DNA of 64,000 bases from Lelliottia nimipressuralis (GCF_004402045.1 NZ_SOMG01000015.1:124001-188000), one strand, 5' to 3'; shown: positions 9,372 to 18,060, counted from the stretch's first letter. Translations and numbers: made by a program. The notes: generated by a model from the letters alone, not told the origin.

Positions 9372-10436
9372 TTAATTCAGTATCTGGACGGCAGCGCCTG
9401 GCTGCACGCGCTGCGCGCCGTCAGTAATCGCTCGCTCACCGGGCTTAACGCCGGATGCAATCTGGAACTGCTGGCCAATCTGTCCGGTGACCGTCAGCGG
9501 GCGCATTTCGGCTTTGCCGTCGGCGTTAATCATCCATGCAAAGAACCCGTCGCCGTTCTGCTGGACCGCCGCGGCAGGAAGGGTTAGTACCGCCTTCTCG
9601 CTCATCGGTCGCAAATACACATTTACGTTGCCGCCGGGCAGGAGCTGATGGCGCGGGTTGGCAAACTCGGCGCGCAGCATCACGCTGGCAGTGCGCGGGT
9701 CGATGCGGTTGTCCACCGAGATCAGTTCACCGGGGATGCGCTGGCCGTTGCTGTCGATCAGCGCCTGCCAGGCACGCTTCATGGCGCTGATATCCGCATG
9801 CTGGCCGGCTTTAGCGGCAAACGCGCCCTCTTCCAGCGCAAAGGCGATGCGTATCGGATCGAGCTGCACCACCTCCACCAGCACGCCGCTTGCAGGATTA
9901 ACCAGGCTGCCCGCGTGGAACTGGCTGTGCCCCACGCGTCCGTCAATCGGGGAGGTAATGCGCGTGTACGTCAGGGTGACCTGTCGGGCCTCAAGCCGGG
10001 CTTCCGCCTGCTCCAGCGCGGCGCGGGCGACGTCCCGCTGCATGCGCGCGTTGTCCACGTCGTGACGGCTGATGGCGTTGCTGTTGCCCAGGCTTTCAAA
10101 GCGCGAAAGCTGCTGCTGCGCCTGACGCAGCGTGGCTTCGGCGCTGTTGACTTCGGCCTGCGCCAGACGCAGGGCCGCGCGCGGCTCGGCGTCGTCGAGC
10201 TCAAACAGCAGGTCGCCTTTTTTCACGTACTGCCCGTCGCGGAAGTGGATTTTGGTTATCACACCTTCCGTACGCGCGCGCAGCTCAACGGTGTGAATGG
10301 CTTCGATGCGGCCCGGGATCTGGCGCTCGGCGGCGTGGGCGGTCTGCTCCACGGCGGCAACGCGAACGGGGATCGCGGCGGCAAAGGCGGGTTGCAGGGT
10401 GCTGGCGAGGAGTGCGAAAAGGAGTGGGAGTTTCAT
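9372..10436 (-). CDS. RND periplasmic adaptor (membrane-fusion protein)
   Basis: A 354-residue partner of the RND permease downstream. It has a Sec signal peptide (about residues 1-19, ending QPAFA) with no lipobox cysteine, so it is probably a soluble periplasmic protein rather than a lipoprotein as AcrA is. The barrel-sandwich halves (RIEAIHTVELRARTEGVI and TRITSPIDGRVGHS) flank an alpha-hairpin rich in Ala/Gln/Arg, followed by beta-barrel and membrane-proximal domains. It is the promoter-proximal gene of the pair. RamA, encoded 4 kb away, activates such pumps in related species, but I see no marbox clear enough to claim here. Confidence 0.9.
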   Translation of the reverse strand: MKLPLLFALLASTLQPAFAAAIPVRVAAVEQTAHAAERQIPGRIEAIHTVELRARTEGVITKIHFRDGQYVKKGDLLFELDDAEPRAALRLAQAEVNSAEATLRQAQQQLSRFESLGNSNAISRHDVDNARMQRDVARAALEQAEARLEARQVTLTYTRITSPIDGRVGHSQFHAGSLVNPASGVLVEVVQLDPIRIAFALEEGAFAAKAGQHADISAMKRAWQALIDSNGQRIPGELISVDNRIDPRTASVMLRAEFANPRHQLLPGGNVNVYLRPMSEKAVLTLPAAAVQQNGDGFFAWMINADGKAEMRPLTVTGQIGQQFQIASGVKPGERAITDGAQRVQPGAAVQILN

Positions 10437-10461
10437 GGGAGTACCTCAGATGTGTTCCCCT

Positions 10462-10535
10462 CATCCCGCCCCTCTCCCGCAGGGAGAGGGAGGTCTGAGT
10501 TCCCTCTCCCTGCGGGAGAGGGTTAGGGTGAAGGC
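10462..10535. repeat. Tandem hairpin intergenic repeat (CCCTCTCCC family)
   Basis: Two adjacent perfect hairpins share the same 9-base arms: CCCTCTCCC-GCA-GGGAGAGGG at 10470-10490 and CCCTCTCCC-TGC-GGGAGAGGG at 10502-10522, followed by TTAGGGTGAAGGC. This is a widespread enterobacterial palindromic repeat. It lies between the P-type ATPase stop and the RND adaptor start, where it could stabilise or terminate the ATPase mRNA. A degenerate copy is at 28032-28052. Confidence 0.85.
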
Positions 10536-10541
10536 AAAAAG

Positions 10542-13250
10542 TTATGCAGCCTTGCGGAACCTGCGGGTCAGTCGCTTCTCGATTTCGACGACGAAGAACA
10601 TCACGCCTGCCACCGCCAGGGTCACAAACCAGTAGCGCAGCGGCAGCGCTTCGGTACCGAACAGCATCTGCATAAACGGCAGGTAGATAATGGCCGCCTG
10701 CAGCAGGAACAGCACGCCCGTGACCAGCCAGATCCCTTTGTTCGCCAGCAGGCCGCGGTTCAGGGAGAACCCTTCGGTGTTGCGGCAGTTAATCATGTAC
10801 ACCCACTGGGCGCAGACCAGCATCTGCAGCAGCACGGTGCGGATGAACTCCGCGCTGTGGCCGCGCGGGGCCAGCCAGGCTTCCAGCGCAAAGGCGGCGA
10901 TGGCAATCATGGTGCCGACGAAGGCCACGCGCCAGACGGCGTAGGCGTCCATCACGTGCTGCCCGGTCTGGCGCGGCGGACGGCGCATGATGTTGCGCTC
11001 GGCGGCTTCAAAGGCCAGGCCGAAGGAGAGCGTGGCGGAGGTCGCCATGTTCATCCACAAAATCAGCACCGGCGTCAGCGGAATGATGTTCCCCGCCAGC
11101 AGCGCAATCACAATCAGCAGGCCCTGCGCGAGGTTGGTCGGCATGATGAACAGGATGGTCTTCTTCAGGTTGTCGTAAACGCGACGCCCCTCTTTTACCG
11201 CGCTGGCGATGGTGGCGAAGTTATCGTCCGTCAGGACCATGTCCGCCGCCTCTTTGGTCACTTCCGTACCTTTGATACCCATCGCGATGCCCACGTCCGC
11301 CTGACGCAGCGCTGGCGCATCGTTCACGCCGTCGCCGGTCATGCCGACGATTTCGCCTTTGTCCTGCAGCGCTTTCACCAGGCGCAGCTTATGCTCCGGG
11401 CTGGTACGGGCGAAGATGTCATATTTCACCGCCGCCTCCGCCAGCTCGGCGTCGTCCATCTTCTCCAGCTGGTAGCCGGTCACCGCCTGCTCGCTGTTGA
11501 CGATCCCCAGCATCTGGCCGATGCTCATTGCCGTCTGTGGGTGATCGCCGGTGATCATCTTCACGCGGATCCCCGCCTGCTGGCAGGCGTTAATCGCGTC
11601 AATCGCCTCCGGACGCGGCGGATCCATCATCCCGGCGATACCGAGGAAGATCAGGCCGTGGCTCAGGTCATCGTGCGTTAATGTCTGCTCGCCGTTGGCC
11701 GGCTTGAACGCCGCCGCGACCATGCGCAGCCCCTGACGCGCATAGCGCTCCATCTCGGTTTCCCAGTACGCACGGTTGAAAGCTTCCGCGCCGTGGCGGG
11801 TCTGCTGCTGCGCGCACAGGGCGAAAAGGACGTCCGGCGCGCCGGTGATGAGTATCTGCTCCTCACCGTCAATCTGATAGTGGGTGCTCATGTACTTGTA
11901 CTGCGAGTCGAACGGGATCTTGTTAACCAGCGTGGTCATGACCGGCTCAAGGTTGGCCTTCGCTGCCAGCACCTTCAGTGCCCCCTCGGTTGGCCCACCG
12001 GTGATACCCCACAGACCGCGCTCGTCCTGAATCAGCTGGCTGTCGTTACACAGGTCGATGGTGCGCAGGTACTGCTCCAGCACGGTGCCCGGCTGGATCT
12101 GCACCGGCTCGTCGCTGCCCTCCAGGTAAATGTTACCCGCCGGCTCGTAGCTGTTGCCGTCCACGCGGTAGCAGGTGTCGGCGGTGATGATGGCTTTGAC
12201 CGTCATTTCGTTCATGGTCAAGGTGCCGGTTTTATCCGAGCAGACCACGGTCATCGCGCCAAGGGTTTCAACCGTCGGCAGCTTGCGGATGATAGCCCGC
12301 TTGCGAGCCATCGCCTGCACGCCCAGGGAGAGGATGATGGAGATAATGGCCGGCAGCCCTTCCGGTACGGACGCCACTGCCAGGCTAATCAGGGAGAGCA
12401 GCAGCTCGCCCATCGGGATCTCGCGGAACACCAGGCTGAAGATAAACAGCGCAGCCATCATGACGAGGATAATGGCGAAGATCGCTTTGCCCAGCTTGTC
12501 CATCTGCACCAGCAGCGGCGTGCGGTGCTTTTCAATTCCCGCCATCATCTGGTTAATGTGGCCAAGCTCGGTCTCCTGCCCGGTGGCAATCACCACGCCG
12601 ACGCCTCCGCCCGCGCTCACGGTGGTTCCGGAGAAGACCAGGTTCGTGCGGTCACCCAGCGGCAACTCTCCGCTCAGCGGGCCGGTGTGTTTATCCACGA
12701 CGGTGGATTCACCGGTCAGAATAGCCTCTTCCACGCGTAAATTATGCGCCTCGATTAAACGCATATCTGCCGGAATACGATCCCCTGCGCGTAATACAAT
12801 AATATCGCCCGGGACTATTTCAGTTGTGGGGATAGTTTCGTGACTGCCGTTGCGAATAACGCGCGCATCGCTGGAGAGCATATTGCGAATGCTCTTCAGG
12901 GATTTTTCCGCGTTACTTTCCTGAATGTGGCCAATTAAGGCATTAATCACCGCCACGCCCAAAATAACCAGCGTATCAACCCAGTGGCCCATTATTGCCG
13001 TTAATACGGCGGCGGCCAGCAGGACATAAATCAGAACATCATTAAAATGGGCTAAAAAACGCAGCCAGGCGGGTTTACCTTTTTTCTCCGGCAGCGCGTT
13101 CGGCCCCACTTTTTGCAGACGCGCCTGTGCTTCTGCACGGTCCAGGCCGCTGGCCTGGCTCTGCGTGTGAGCAAGCACCTGCTCTACGGTCTGCTGGTAT
13201 GCCAACCCGCCGGAAGGCGGCATGTTTGGAGAAATCTTTTTTTCGGTCAT
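10542..13250 (-). CDS. P-type cation-transporting ATPase (P2 class)
   Basis: A 902-residue P-type ATPase. Visible motifs in order are the actuator LTGES, the M4 site PEGLPA, the phosphorylation site DKTGTLT, the nucleotide-binding ITGAPD (KGAP equivalent), and the hinge TGDGVNDAPALRQADVGIAMG. The N-terminal cation_ATPase_N domain and about 10 membrane segments fit SERCA/PMCA-like P2 pumps for Ca2+, Na+ or similar ions. The ion is not determinable by eye. The chosen ATG has AAGGA 7 bases upstream; an in-frame TTG five codons earlier lacks such a site. A 200-base leader separates it from the divergent 36-residue peptide gene. Confidence 0.92.
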   Translation of the reverse strand: MTEKKISPNMPPSGGLAYQQTVEQVLAHTQSQASGLDRAEAQARLQKVGPNALPEKKGKPAWLRFLAHFNDVLIYVLLAAAVLTAIMGHWVDTLVILGVAVINALIGHIQESNAEKSLKSIRNMLSSDARVIRNGSHETIPTTEIVPGDIIVLRAGDRIPADMRLIEAHNLRVEEAILTGESTVVDKHTGPLSGELPLGDRTNLVFSGTTVSAGGGVGVVIATGQETELGHINQMMAGIEKHRTPLLVQMDKLGKAIFAIILVMMAALFIFSLVFREIPMGELLLSLISLAVASVPEGLPAIISIILSLGVQAMARKRAIIRKLPTVETLGAMTVVCSDKTGTLTMNEMTVKAIITADTCYRVDGNSYEPAGNIYLEGSDEPVQIQPGTVLEQYLRTIDLCNDSQLIQDERGLWGITGGPTEGALKVLAAKANLEPVMTTLVNKIPFDSQYKYMSTHYQIDGEEQILITGAPDVLFALCAQQQTRHGAEAFNRAYWETEMERYARQGLRMVAAAFKPANGEQTLTHDDLSHGLIFLGIAGMMDPPRPEAIDAINACQQAGIRVKMITGDHPQTAMSIGQMLGIVNSEQAVTGYQLEKMDDAELAEAAVKYDIFARTSPEHKLRLVKALQDKGEIVGMTGDGVNDAPALRQADVGIAMGIKGTEVTKEAADMVLTDDNFATIASAVKEGRRVYDNLKKTILFIMPTNLAQGLLIVIALLAGNIIPLTPVLILWMNMATSATLSFGLAFEAAERNIMRRPPRQTGQHVMDAYAVWRVAFVGTMIAIAAFALEAWLAPRGHSAEFIRTVLLQMLVCAQWVYMINCRNTEGFSLNRGLLANKGIWLVTGVLFLLQAAIIYLPFMQMLFGTEALPLRYWFVTLAVAGVMFFVVEIEKRLTRRFRKAA

Positions 13251-13446
13251 CTTATTTTCCTTCAATATCCGGTGAACAGAAGTCTGAATTCCTTTCGGAC
13301 TTAAATAAATTCATTTTAAAGTCTTGCGGGTAAAATTGATCTACCGCAATATAATGACTTCTCGGTTATTCAAAACTGTTTAAAACTATTTCGATGAGCT
13401 GATTTTTACAAAATATGTCTAAACCAACACTAAACGAGGGGAAACC

Positions 13447-13557
13447 ATGATGGGTATTTATCGCGGACGTCGACTGGTGTTATACGTTATCGCGGCCATT
13501 GTTATTGCCACGTTAATTGGATATAGCACCTATACGTTTGTAAAATTATTTTCCTGA
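13447..13557 (+). CDS. 36-residue single-span membrane peptide (hypothetical)
   Basis: A short reading frame starting ATG ATG, preceded by GAGGGGAAACC (a good ribosome site). It encodes 36 residues: a basic N-terminus (YRGRRLV), one hydrophobic helix of about 20 residues (YVIAAIVIATLIGY) and a short tail ending VKLFS. The composition and the positive-inside start are typical of enterobacterial small membrane proteins that bind larger transporters or kinases. It is divergent from the P-type ATPase. I do not recognise the family. The ribosome site and hydrophobic pattern make it credible as a gene. Confidence 0.6.
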   Translation: MMGIYRGRRLVLYVIAAIVIATLIGYSTYTFVKLFS

Positions 13558-13737
13558 TGCAGACGTTTATTTACATTACGCGATAATAATCTTATCGCTT
13601 TTGTCGAATTATTATTTTTCTGTTGTTTATTCGCAGAATAGCGCGTTCGTTTATTCAAAAAACGTACGCCGGGTTGATATTGCTTTACGTTCCGGGATGC
13701 CGGACAATGACATTTTTAACTGACGATTAACATTACG

Positions 13738-13986
13738 ATGAAACACCCGTTAGAATCGCTGCTCACAGCAGGCGGCATTTTATTGCTGGCGCTGCTTTCG
13801 TGCCTGCTGCTTCCTGCACCCTCGCTTGGGCTGGTGCTGGCCCAGAAGCTGGTTCAGACCTTTCATATGGTCGACCTTAACCAGCTCTATACTATTCTGT
13901 TTTGCGTGTGGTTTTTACTGCTGGGTGCCATCGAATTCTTTGTGCTGCGTTTCGTCTGGCGTCGCTGGTTTTCACTGGCGTCGTAA
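13738..13986 (+). CDS. ybdJ: YbdJ, DUF1158 small inner-membrane protein
   Basis: An 82-residue protein with two membrane segments (about residues 9-28 and 50-70) and a basic tail (FVWRRWFSLAS). It resembles E. coli YbdJ over its whole length. In E. coli ybdJ is next to ybdK and ybdF; here the RND pump, the ATPase and the small peptide separate it from ybdK, and ramA-romA-ramR separate it from ybdF. Function unknown. A REP hairpin follows at once. Confidence 0.85.
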   Translation: MKHPLESLLTAGGILLLALLSCLLLPAPSLGLVLAQKLVQTFHMVDLNQLYTILFCVWFLLLGAIEFFVLRFVWRRWFSLAS

Positions 13987-13999
13987 GCCAATAAAAAAA

Positions 14000-14027
14000 G
14001 CCGGGTGGCGGCTACGCCTGACCCGGC
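14000..14027. repeat. REP hairpin, probably the ramA terminator
   Basis: A GCCGGGT/ACCCGGC palindrome with the usual REP interior. Read on the minus strand it is followed by seven T residues, so it should stop the romA-ramA transcript, whose stop codon is 12 bases before it. On the plus strand it follows ybdJ without a T run. Confidence 0.7.
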
Positions 14028-14039
14028 TTGCGTTTGCGT

Positions 14040-14381
14040 TCAATGCGTCCGACTGTGGTTCTCTTTGCGGTACGCCCCAGGCGGCTGGTTGAACGTGCGG
14101 GTGAAGATGCGGGTAAACGTCTGCTGTGAGTCAAACCCGTAGCGCAGGCAGATCTCATACACGCGCTCGTCCGACTCACGCAGGTCTCGCGCCGCCAGCA
14201 GCAGCTTGCGTTCACGGATATAACGCCCCAGACTTTCCCCTTTGTATTGCATAAACAACCGCTGCAGGTGCCATTTTGAGTAACCCGCGTGGCGGGCAAT
14301 CTCTTCAATCCGTAATGGCTGGTGCAGGTTGTCGTCGATCCATTCGACGATAGTGTCGATGACTTGAGCGGAAATGGTCAT
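14040..14381 (-). CDS. ramA: RamA, AraC-family activator of efflux and stress genes
   Basis: A 113-residue single-domain AraC protein made almost only of the two helix-turn-helix motifs (IARHAGYSKWHLQRLF and CLRYGFDSQQTFTRIF), the same format as MarA and SoxS. RamA binds marbox sites and raises AcrAB-TolC expression while lowering porin, causing multidrug tolerance when overproduced. The start at 14381 (MTISAQ) has GAGGGGGAGA upstream and gives the family length. It lies 32 bases after romA in the same orientation and is probably co-transcribed from the RamR-controlled promoter at 15590-15617. Confidence 0.95.
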   Translation of the reverse strand: MTISAQVIDTIVEWIDDNLHQPLRIEEIARHAGYSKWHLQRLFMQYKGESLGRYIRERKLLLAARDLRESDERVYEICLRYGFDSQQTFTRIFTRTFNQPPGAYRKENHSRTH

Positions 14382-14413
14382 ACAGCTCTCCCCCTCTGCT
14401 TCTCGCTTAAACA

Positions 14414-15517
14414 TTATTCCCACCACGCACGAAATGTTTGAGTGGCGTCACTCACCCGGACGGGCTCGCCCAGCTCCGGCGTCAGCAGCCGATAATTTTT
14501 ACCCTTGCTGGCGTTGGCCAGCTGGATCAGCGGGTCGTTCCAGGCGTGTTTCGCCAGCACGAAGCGTCCGTTATGCCCGGGCACCACGGCTTTCGCGTTC
14601 AGATCCGCCGAGGCCAGCGCCGTTTCCTCCGGCAGCATGTGGATGTACTTCCAGTCCTGGTCGTACTGCCCATTTTCCATGATGGCCAGGTCAACCTCGC
14701 CAAACTGCTCGCCGATGGCCTTAAAGTGCGGGCCGTACCCGGAATCACCGCTGTAGTAAACCTTCTGCTCTGGCGTGATGAACATAAAGCTGCCCCACAA
14801 GGTTCGATCGCGTTTGATACCGCGCCCCGAGAAGTGACGCGCCGGCAGAACATGCACCGTCAGTTCATCGCTGATGCGCACCGACTGGTTCCAGTCGCGC
14901 TCGTCGATAATCTCAGGCTTCATTCCCCAGTAGCGCAGGTGGGATCCGACGCCCAGCGGCGTCACCACGCGCTTCACCTTCGGCAGTAGCGCCCTGATGG
15001 TGGCGTAATCCAGATGATCGTAGTGATCGTGAGAGATAATCAGCAGGTCGATTTCCGGCATGCTTTCAGCGCGCCACGGGTACTCGCCGGCAAAGGCTTT
15101 ATTAAGGAACGAGAACGGCGCGGCATAGTTGCCAAGAACCGGGTCAATCAGGATGCGTTTGCCCGCGAGCTGCAGGTACCACGAGGAGTGGCCGAGCCAC
15201 ACCAGGGTGTCCTGCTCCAGCTGCAGGCTTGCAAGATCGGTTTTCACCAGCGGCAGCGGCTGGGCCGGGCGGGCGTTTTCGGTTTTTTTGGTGAGAAAAT
15301 CCCACGTCGCAACCAGCATATTTTTGTCACCGTTATAGCCCGGCGTCGGTAGCGTATTGTGGAATTTTCCCTCGCGATACTGCGGTGAGGCCTCCACTTC
15401 AGTGAGCTGCTCACCCTGCGGCGGCTGGCCAAATCCGGCATTCAGAACAAACGGCAAACTCGCAGCTGAAGCAATAATCATGATTAACACCACGCAGATG
15501 AAGAGAGGTTTTTTCAT
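14414..15517 (-). CDS. romA: RomA, metallo-beta-lactamase-fold membrane hydrolase
   Basis: A 367-residue protein with an N-terminal hydrophobic anchor (about residues 5-25) and the MBL-fold motif HDHYDHLD, plus later metal-site segments (LPARHFSGRG, YYSGDSGYG, PGHNGRF). It belongs to the UlaG/NAPE-PLD-like branch. RomA was named in Enterobacter cloacae from a locus lowering outer-membrane protein levels; its substrate is unknown. It precedes ramA by 32 bases and shares the divergent control region with ramR. Confidence 0.92.
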   Translation of the reverse strand: MKKPLFICVVLIMIIASAASLPFVLNAGFGQPPQGEQLTEVEASPQYREGKFHNTLPTPGYNGDKNMLVATWDFLTKKTENARPAQPLPLVKTDLASLQLEQDTLVWLGHSSWYLQLAGKRILIDPVLGNYAAPFSFLNKAFAGEYPWRAESMPEIDLLIISHDHYDHLDYATIRALLPKVKRVVTPLGVGSHLRYWGMKPEIIDERDWNQSVRISDELTVHVLPARHFSGRGIKRDRTLWGSFMFITPEQKVYYSGDSGYGPHFKAIGEQFGEVDLAIMENGQYDQDWKYIHMLPEETALASADLNAKAVVPGHNGRFVLAKHAWNDPLIQLANASKGKNYRLLTPELGEPVRVSDATQTFRAWWE

Positions 15518-15571
15518 ATCCTGACCCGAAAACGCGCTCCATCCGATAGTTTGCGCGGGGTAAACTTGATT

Positions 15572-15591
15572 ATGAGTGAGTAAGCACTCAT
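15572..15591. promoter_or_regulatory. RamR operator palindrome
   Basis: ATGAGTGAGTAAGCACTCAT: 7-base arms ATGAGTG/CACTCAT around 6 bases. This matches the RamR-binding palindrome known from the ramR-ramA region of Salmonella, also placed at the -10 of the ramA promoter. It lies between romA and ramR and looks intact. Confidence 0.88.
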
Positions 15592-15617
15592 TATAGATAT
15601 GATGATAAAGTCGTCAA
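15590..15617 (-). promoter_or_regulatory. romA-ramA promoter
   Basis: Read on the minus strand: TTGACG (15617-15612), 16 bases, TATAAT (15595-15590). This is a near-consensus sigma-70 promoter pointing at romA-ramA. The -10 box overlaps the RamR palindrome by two bases at 15590-15591. Confidence 0.8.
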
Positions 15618-15707
15618 GACGTTTTCGATCTTTGACATTCCGCGTTGCAGCGTGTCAAAGCACGTGTTTCAATCGGGGTTTTTATAATTGACAGGAGGAA
15701 AAATTTA

Positions 15708-16298
15708 GTGGCACGTCCGAAGAGTGAAGATAAAAAACAGGCCTTACTGGAAGCCGCAACGGTGGCATTTGCACAGTCAGGTATTGCCGCCTCAACGGCG
15801 TTAATCGCCCGTAACGCGGGCGTCGCCGAAGGGACTCTGTTTCGCTACTTTGCTACGAAAGACGATCTGCTGAATGCCCTCTACCTGCACCTGAAGCAGG
15901 ATCTCTGCCAGGCAATGCTGTCCAACCTGGATCGCAGCCTCACCACGCCGAAAGAGCATACGAGAAACATCTGGAACAGCTATGTTGACTGGGGGATCAA
16001 AAACCCTCTCTCGCACGCCGCTATTCGCCAGCTTGGCGTCAGCGAGAAGATCAACGCCGAGACCGAACACGCCGTGAAAGAGATGTTCCCCGAGCTGCAT
16101 GAACTCTGCCGCCGCTCGGTGCGTCAGGTGTTTATGTCAGATGAATTTAAAACGTTCGGCGATGCGCTTTTCTTATCGCTGGCCGAATCTACGATGGAAT
16201 TTGCCACTCGCGACCCTTCCCGCGCCGTTGATTTTAAAGCGCTCGGTTTTGAGGTGATGTGGCGCGGGCTTGCCCAGGAAGAGAGCGATGGACAATAA
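15708..16298 (+). CDS. ramR: RamR, TetR-family repressor of ramA
   Basis: A 196-residue TetR regulator with an N-terminal helix-turn-helix (about residues 20-55, [23 protein letters not shown]) and an all-helical ligand domain. RamR represses ramA and is relieved by bile acids and dyes in Salmonella; its loss gives multidrug resistance. The GTG start at 15708 has AGGAGG about 10 bases upstream and gives the expected length. No frameshift or stop is visible, so ramA should be repressed in this strain. The end overlaps ybdF by 11 bases. Confidence 0.93.
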   Translation: MARPKSEDKKQALLEAATVAFAQSGIAASTALIARNAGVAEGTLFRYFATKDDLLNALYLHLKQDLCQAMLSNLDRSLTTPKEHTRNIWNSYVDWGIKNPLSHAAIRQLGVSEKINAETEHAVKEMFPELHELCRRSVRQVFMSDEFKTFGDALFLSLAESTMEFATRDPSRAVDFKALGFEVMWRGLAQEESDGQ

Positions 16299-16656
16299 GA
16301 CATTGCAGGAGCACGCAAAACGCGTGGCGCTGGAGCTGCCGTTCACCGAACACTGCTGGCCGTTTGGGCCGGAGTTTGATGTCTTCAAAGTGGGCGGAAA
16401 AATTTTCATGATTATGGCGCTCGCGCACGGACGGCCGCACGTCAGCCTGAAGTCAGACCCGGAGAAATCCCTGCTCAATCAGCAGATCTATCGCGGGATA
16501 GAGCCGGGTTACCATCTGAGTAAAAAGCACTGGATTTCCCTTTACGGCACTGACGATGTAACGCCGGAACTGGTGACTGACCTCATCAATGATTCCTGGA
16601 ATCTGGTGGTGGATAAACTGCCCAAAAAAGACCAGAAGTGGATCAGGCCGGTCTGA
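16288..16656 (+). CDS. ybdF: YbdF, MmcQ/YjbR-like protein
   Basis: A 122-residue DUF419 (MmcQ/YjbR) protein, with [15 protein letters not shown] in the middle and [13 protein letters not shown] after it, features of this CyaY-like fold that may bind DNA. The ATG at 16288 fits the family N-terminus. It overlaps the end of ramR by 11 bases and so may be co-transcribed with it. E. coli has ybdF next to nfsB, as here. Biological role unknown. Confidence 0.88.
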   Translation: MDNKTLQEHAKRVALELPFTEHCWPFGPEFDVFKVGGKIFMIMALAHGRPHVSLKSDPEKSLLNQQIYRGIEPGYHLSKKHWISLYGTDDVTPELVTDLINDSWNLVVDKLPKKDQKWIRPV

Positions 16657-16657
16657 T

Positions 16658-16676
16658 TGTTCGTCTGAGACGAACA
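16658..16676. promoter_or_regulatory. Perfect 19-base palindrome before nfsB
   Basis: TGTTCGTCTGAGACGAACA is fully symmetric around the central G (9-base arms). It begins two bases after the ybdF stop codon and about 100 bases before the nfsB start. There is no T run after it, so it is more like an operator, or an mRNA end hairpin, than a terminator. The binding protein is not known to me. Confidence 0.55.
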
Positions 16677-16776
16677 GAGTAAACGCTCGAATTGCACTTA
16701 TCTTTTTCCGCGTCCCGCTGTAATCTGCTCCCCTTTCGCGCCCGCACGCGGGCGAATTTCATCACCAGGAGTTGTT

Positions 16777-17430
16777 ATGGATATCATTTCTGTCGCCCTG
16801 AAACGCCACTCCACCAAGGCGTTCGACCCAGCCAAAAAACTGACCGCTGAAGAAGCGGAAAAAATCAAAACCCTTCTGCAGTACAGCCCGTCCAGCACCA
16901 ACTCACAGCCGTGGCACTTTATTGTCGCCAGCACCGAGGAAGGTAAAGCGCGTGTGGCGAAATCCGCCGCGGGCACCTTCGTGTTCAACGAACGCAAAAT
17001 GCTGGATGCTTCTCACGTGGTGGTGTTCTGCGCGAAAACCGCGTTGGATGACGCCTGGCTGGAACGCGTCGTGGACCAGGAAGAAGCAGATGGTCGTTTC
17101 AACACGCCGGAAGCCAAAGCCGCAAACCACAAGGGCCGTACCTACTTTGCCGACTTGCACCGTGTGGATCTGAAAGATGACGACCAGTGGATGGCGAAGC
17201 AGGTTTACCTGAACGTCGGCAACTTCCTGCTGGGCGTTGGCGCAATGGGTCTGGACGCGGTACCGATTGAAGGTTTCAACGCCGCGATCCTCGACGAAGA
17301 GTTTGGCCTGAAAGAGAAAGGCTTTACCAGCCTGGTGGTGGTGCCAGTTGGGCATCACAGCGTGGAAGATTTCAACGCCACGCTGCCGAAGTCTCGCCTG
17401 CCGCTGAGCACGATTGTGACCGAGTGCTAA
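16777..17430 (+). CDS. nfsB: NfsB, oxygen-insensitive NAD(P)H nitroreductase
   Basis: A 217-residue flavoprotein matching E. coli NfsB (NfnB) in length and start ([18 protein letters not shown]). R10-H11-S12 belong to the FMN site, with NSQPWHF and the C-terminal [12 protein letters not shown] also characteristic. It reduces nitrofurans and other nitroaromatics by two-electron steps, activating nitrofurantoin, and also reduces quinones. It lies in the cytosol as a dimer. The gene follows ybdF after 120 bases and ends in a terminator hairpin. Confidence 0.95.
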   Translation: MDIISVALKRHSTKAFDPAKKLTAEEAEKIKTLLQYSPSSTNSQPWHFIVASTEEGKARVAKSAAGTFVFNERKMLDASHVVVFCAKTALDDAWLERVVDQEEADGRFNTPEAKAANHKGRTYFADLHRVDLKDDDQWMAKQVYLNVGNFLLGVGAMGLDAVPIEGFNAAILDEEFGLKEKGFTSLVVVPVGHHSVEDFNATLPKSRLPLSTIVTEC

Positions 17431-17434
17431 ACAA

Positions 17435-17459
17435 AACGGGCCGCTCTGTGCGGCCCGTT
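17435..17459 (+). terminator. Terminator hairpin after nfsB
   Basis: AACGGGCCGC-TCTGT-GCGGCCCGTT, a 10-base perfect stem directly after nfsB. The T tract is poor (ACGCTTT). The 3' side of the stem overlaps the stop codon of the convergent unknown gene, so the hairpin may serve both transcripts. Confidence 0.7.
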
Positions 17460-18060
17460 ACGCTTTACTGATGACTAACCTGCGATGTGGATGCACATCA
17501 CGATCGTATCCCCAGGCAAACGCAATCCAGCGCTCTTCCAGTTCGGCGTATGAACTCACCGGTGTTAAGTGCCACTCTTCACCTACCGTACCGTCAGCCA
17601 CGCTTATCCGATAATTCATGCTGAACGCCCAGTCGATCATGCGCAACCAAAACCGCTGCCCATCGCCGGTTTGTTCGCTGTCAGACACAACAATGTCGTA
17701 TTCGCTTAGCACCCATTGAAAGAAGGATTGTGGTAAACCACCGATGACACGCTGATGAACCGCGCGTGGCGTACGCCATACCATCACCTGTGTCGCAGCC
17801 CCGTGGGGGAACGTAATTTCTTTATGAAAAGTCAACTTAACCGCATACGCCGTATAAGGTTTTCCGTCGTCGGTGGTTACGAGACGATATTCATCGCCGT
17901 AGCGCGATTTTAACAGGCGATATCCCACAGGCAGCATAAATCCGGGCAGATGAAAATCTACCGTGCCTCGCGCAAGAAACGCTTCGGTATGTTCGACGTT
18001 TCGGGAGATAAGGCCTAATTTTTGGCTGAAATCTGCGGAATCAATCATCAGTGGCGACAT
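17458..18060 (-). CDS. Unrecognised 200-residue protein linked to a toxin-antitoxin pair
   Basis: A soluble protein of 200 residues with no signal peptide or membrane segment. The middle (TFPHGAATQVMVW) and the segment SDSEQTGDGQRFWLRMIDWAF look structured, with a conserved-looking acidic/Gly motif; the tail has WGYDRDVHPHRRLVIS. I associate similar segments with small phage or plasmid hypothetical proteins but cannot name a family. It lies 78 bases downstream of the HigA-like antitoxin on the same strand. A TATACT -10-like element and an inverted repeat lie in that gap, so it may have its own promoter. It could be a third partner of the module or an unrelated passenger. Confidence 0.7.
   Translation of the reverse strand: MSPLMIDSADFSQKLGLISRNVEHTEAFLARGTVDFHLPGFMLPVGYRLLKSRYGDEYRLVTTDDGKPYTAYAVKLTFHKEITFPHGAATQVMVWRTPRAVHQRVIGGLPQSFFQWVLSEYDIVVSDSEQTGDGQRFWLRMIDWAFSMNYRISVADGTVGEEWHLTPVSSYAELEERWIAFAWGYDRDVHPHRRLVISKA

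Noticed and set aside
16700..16720. marbox before nfsB
   Set aside because: ATTGCAC matches the first half, but the second half TTTTTCC does not fit the consensus.
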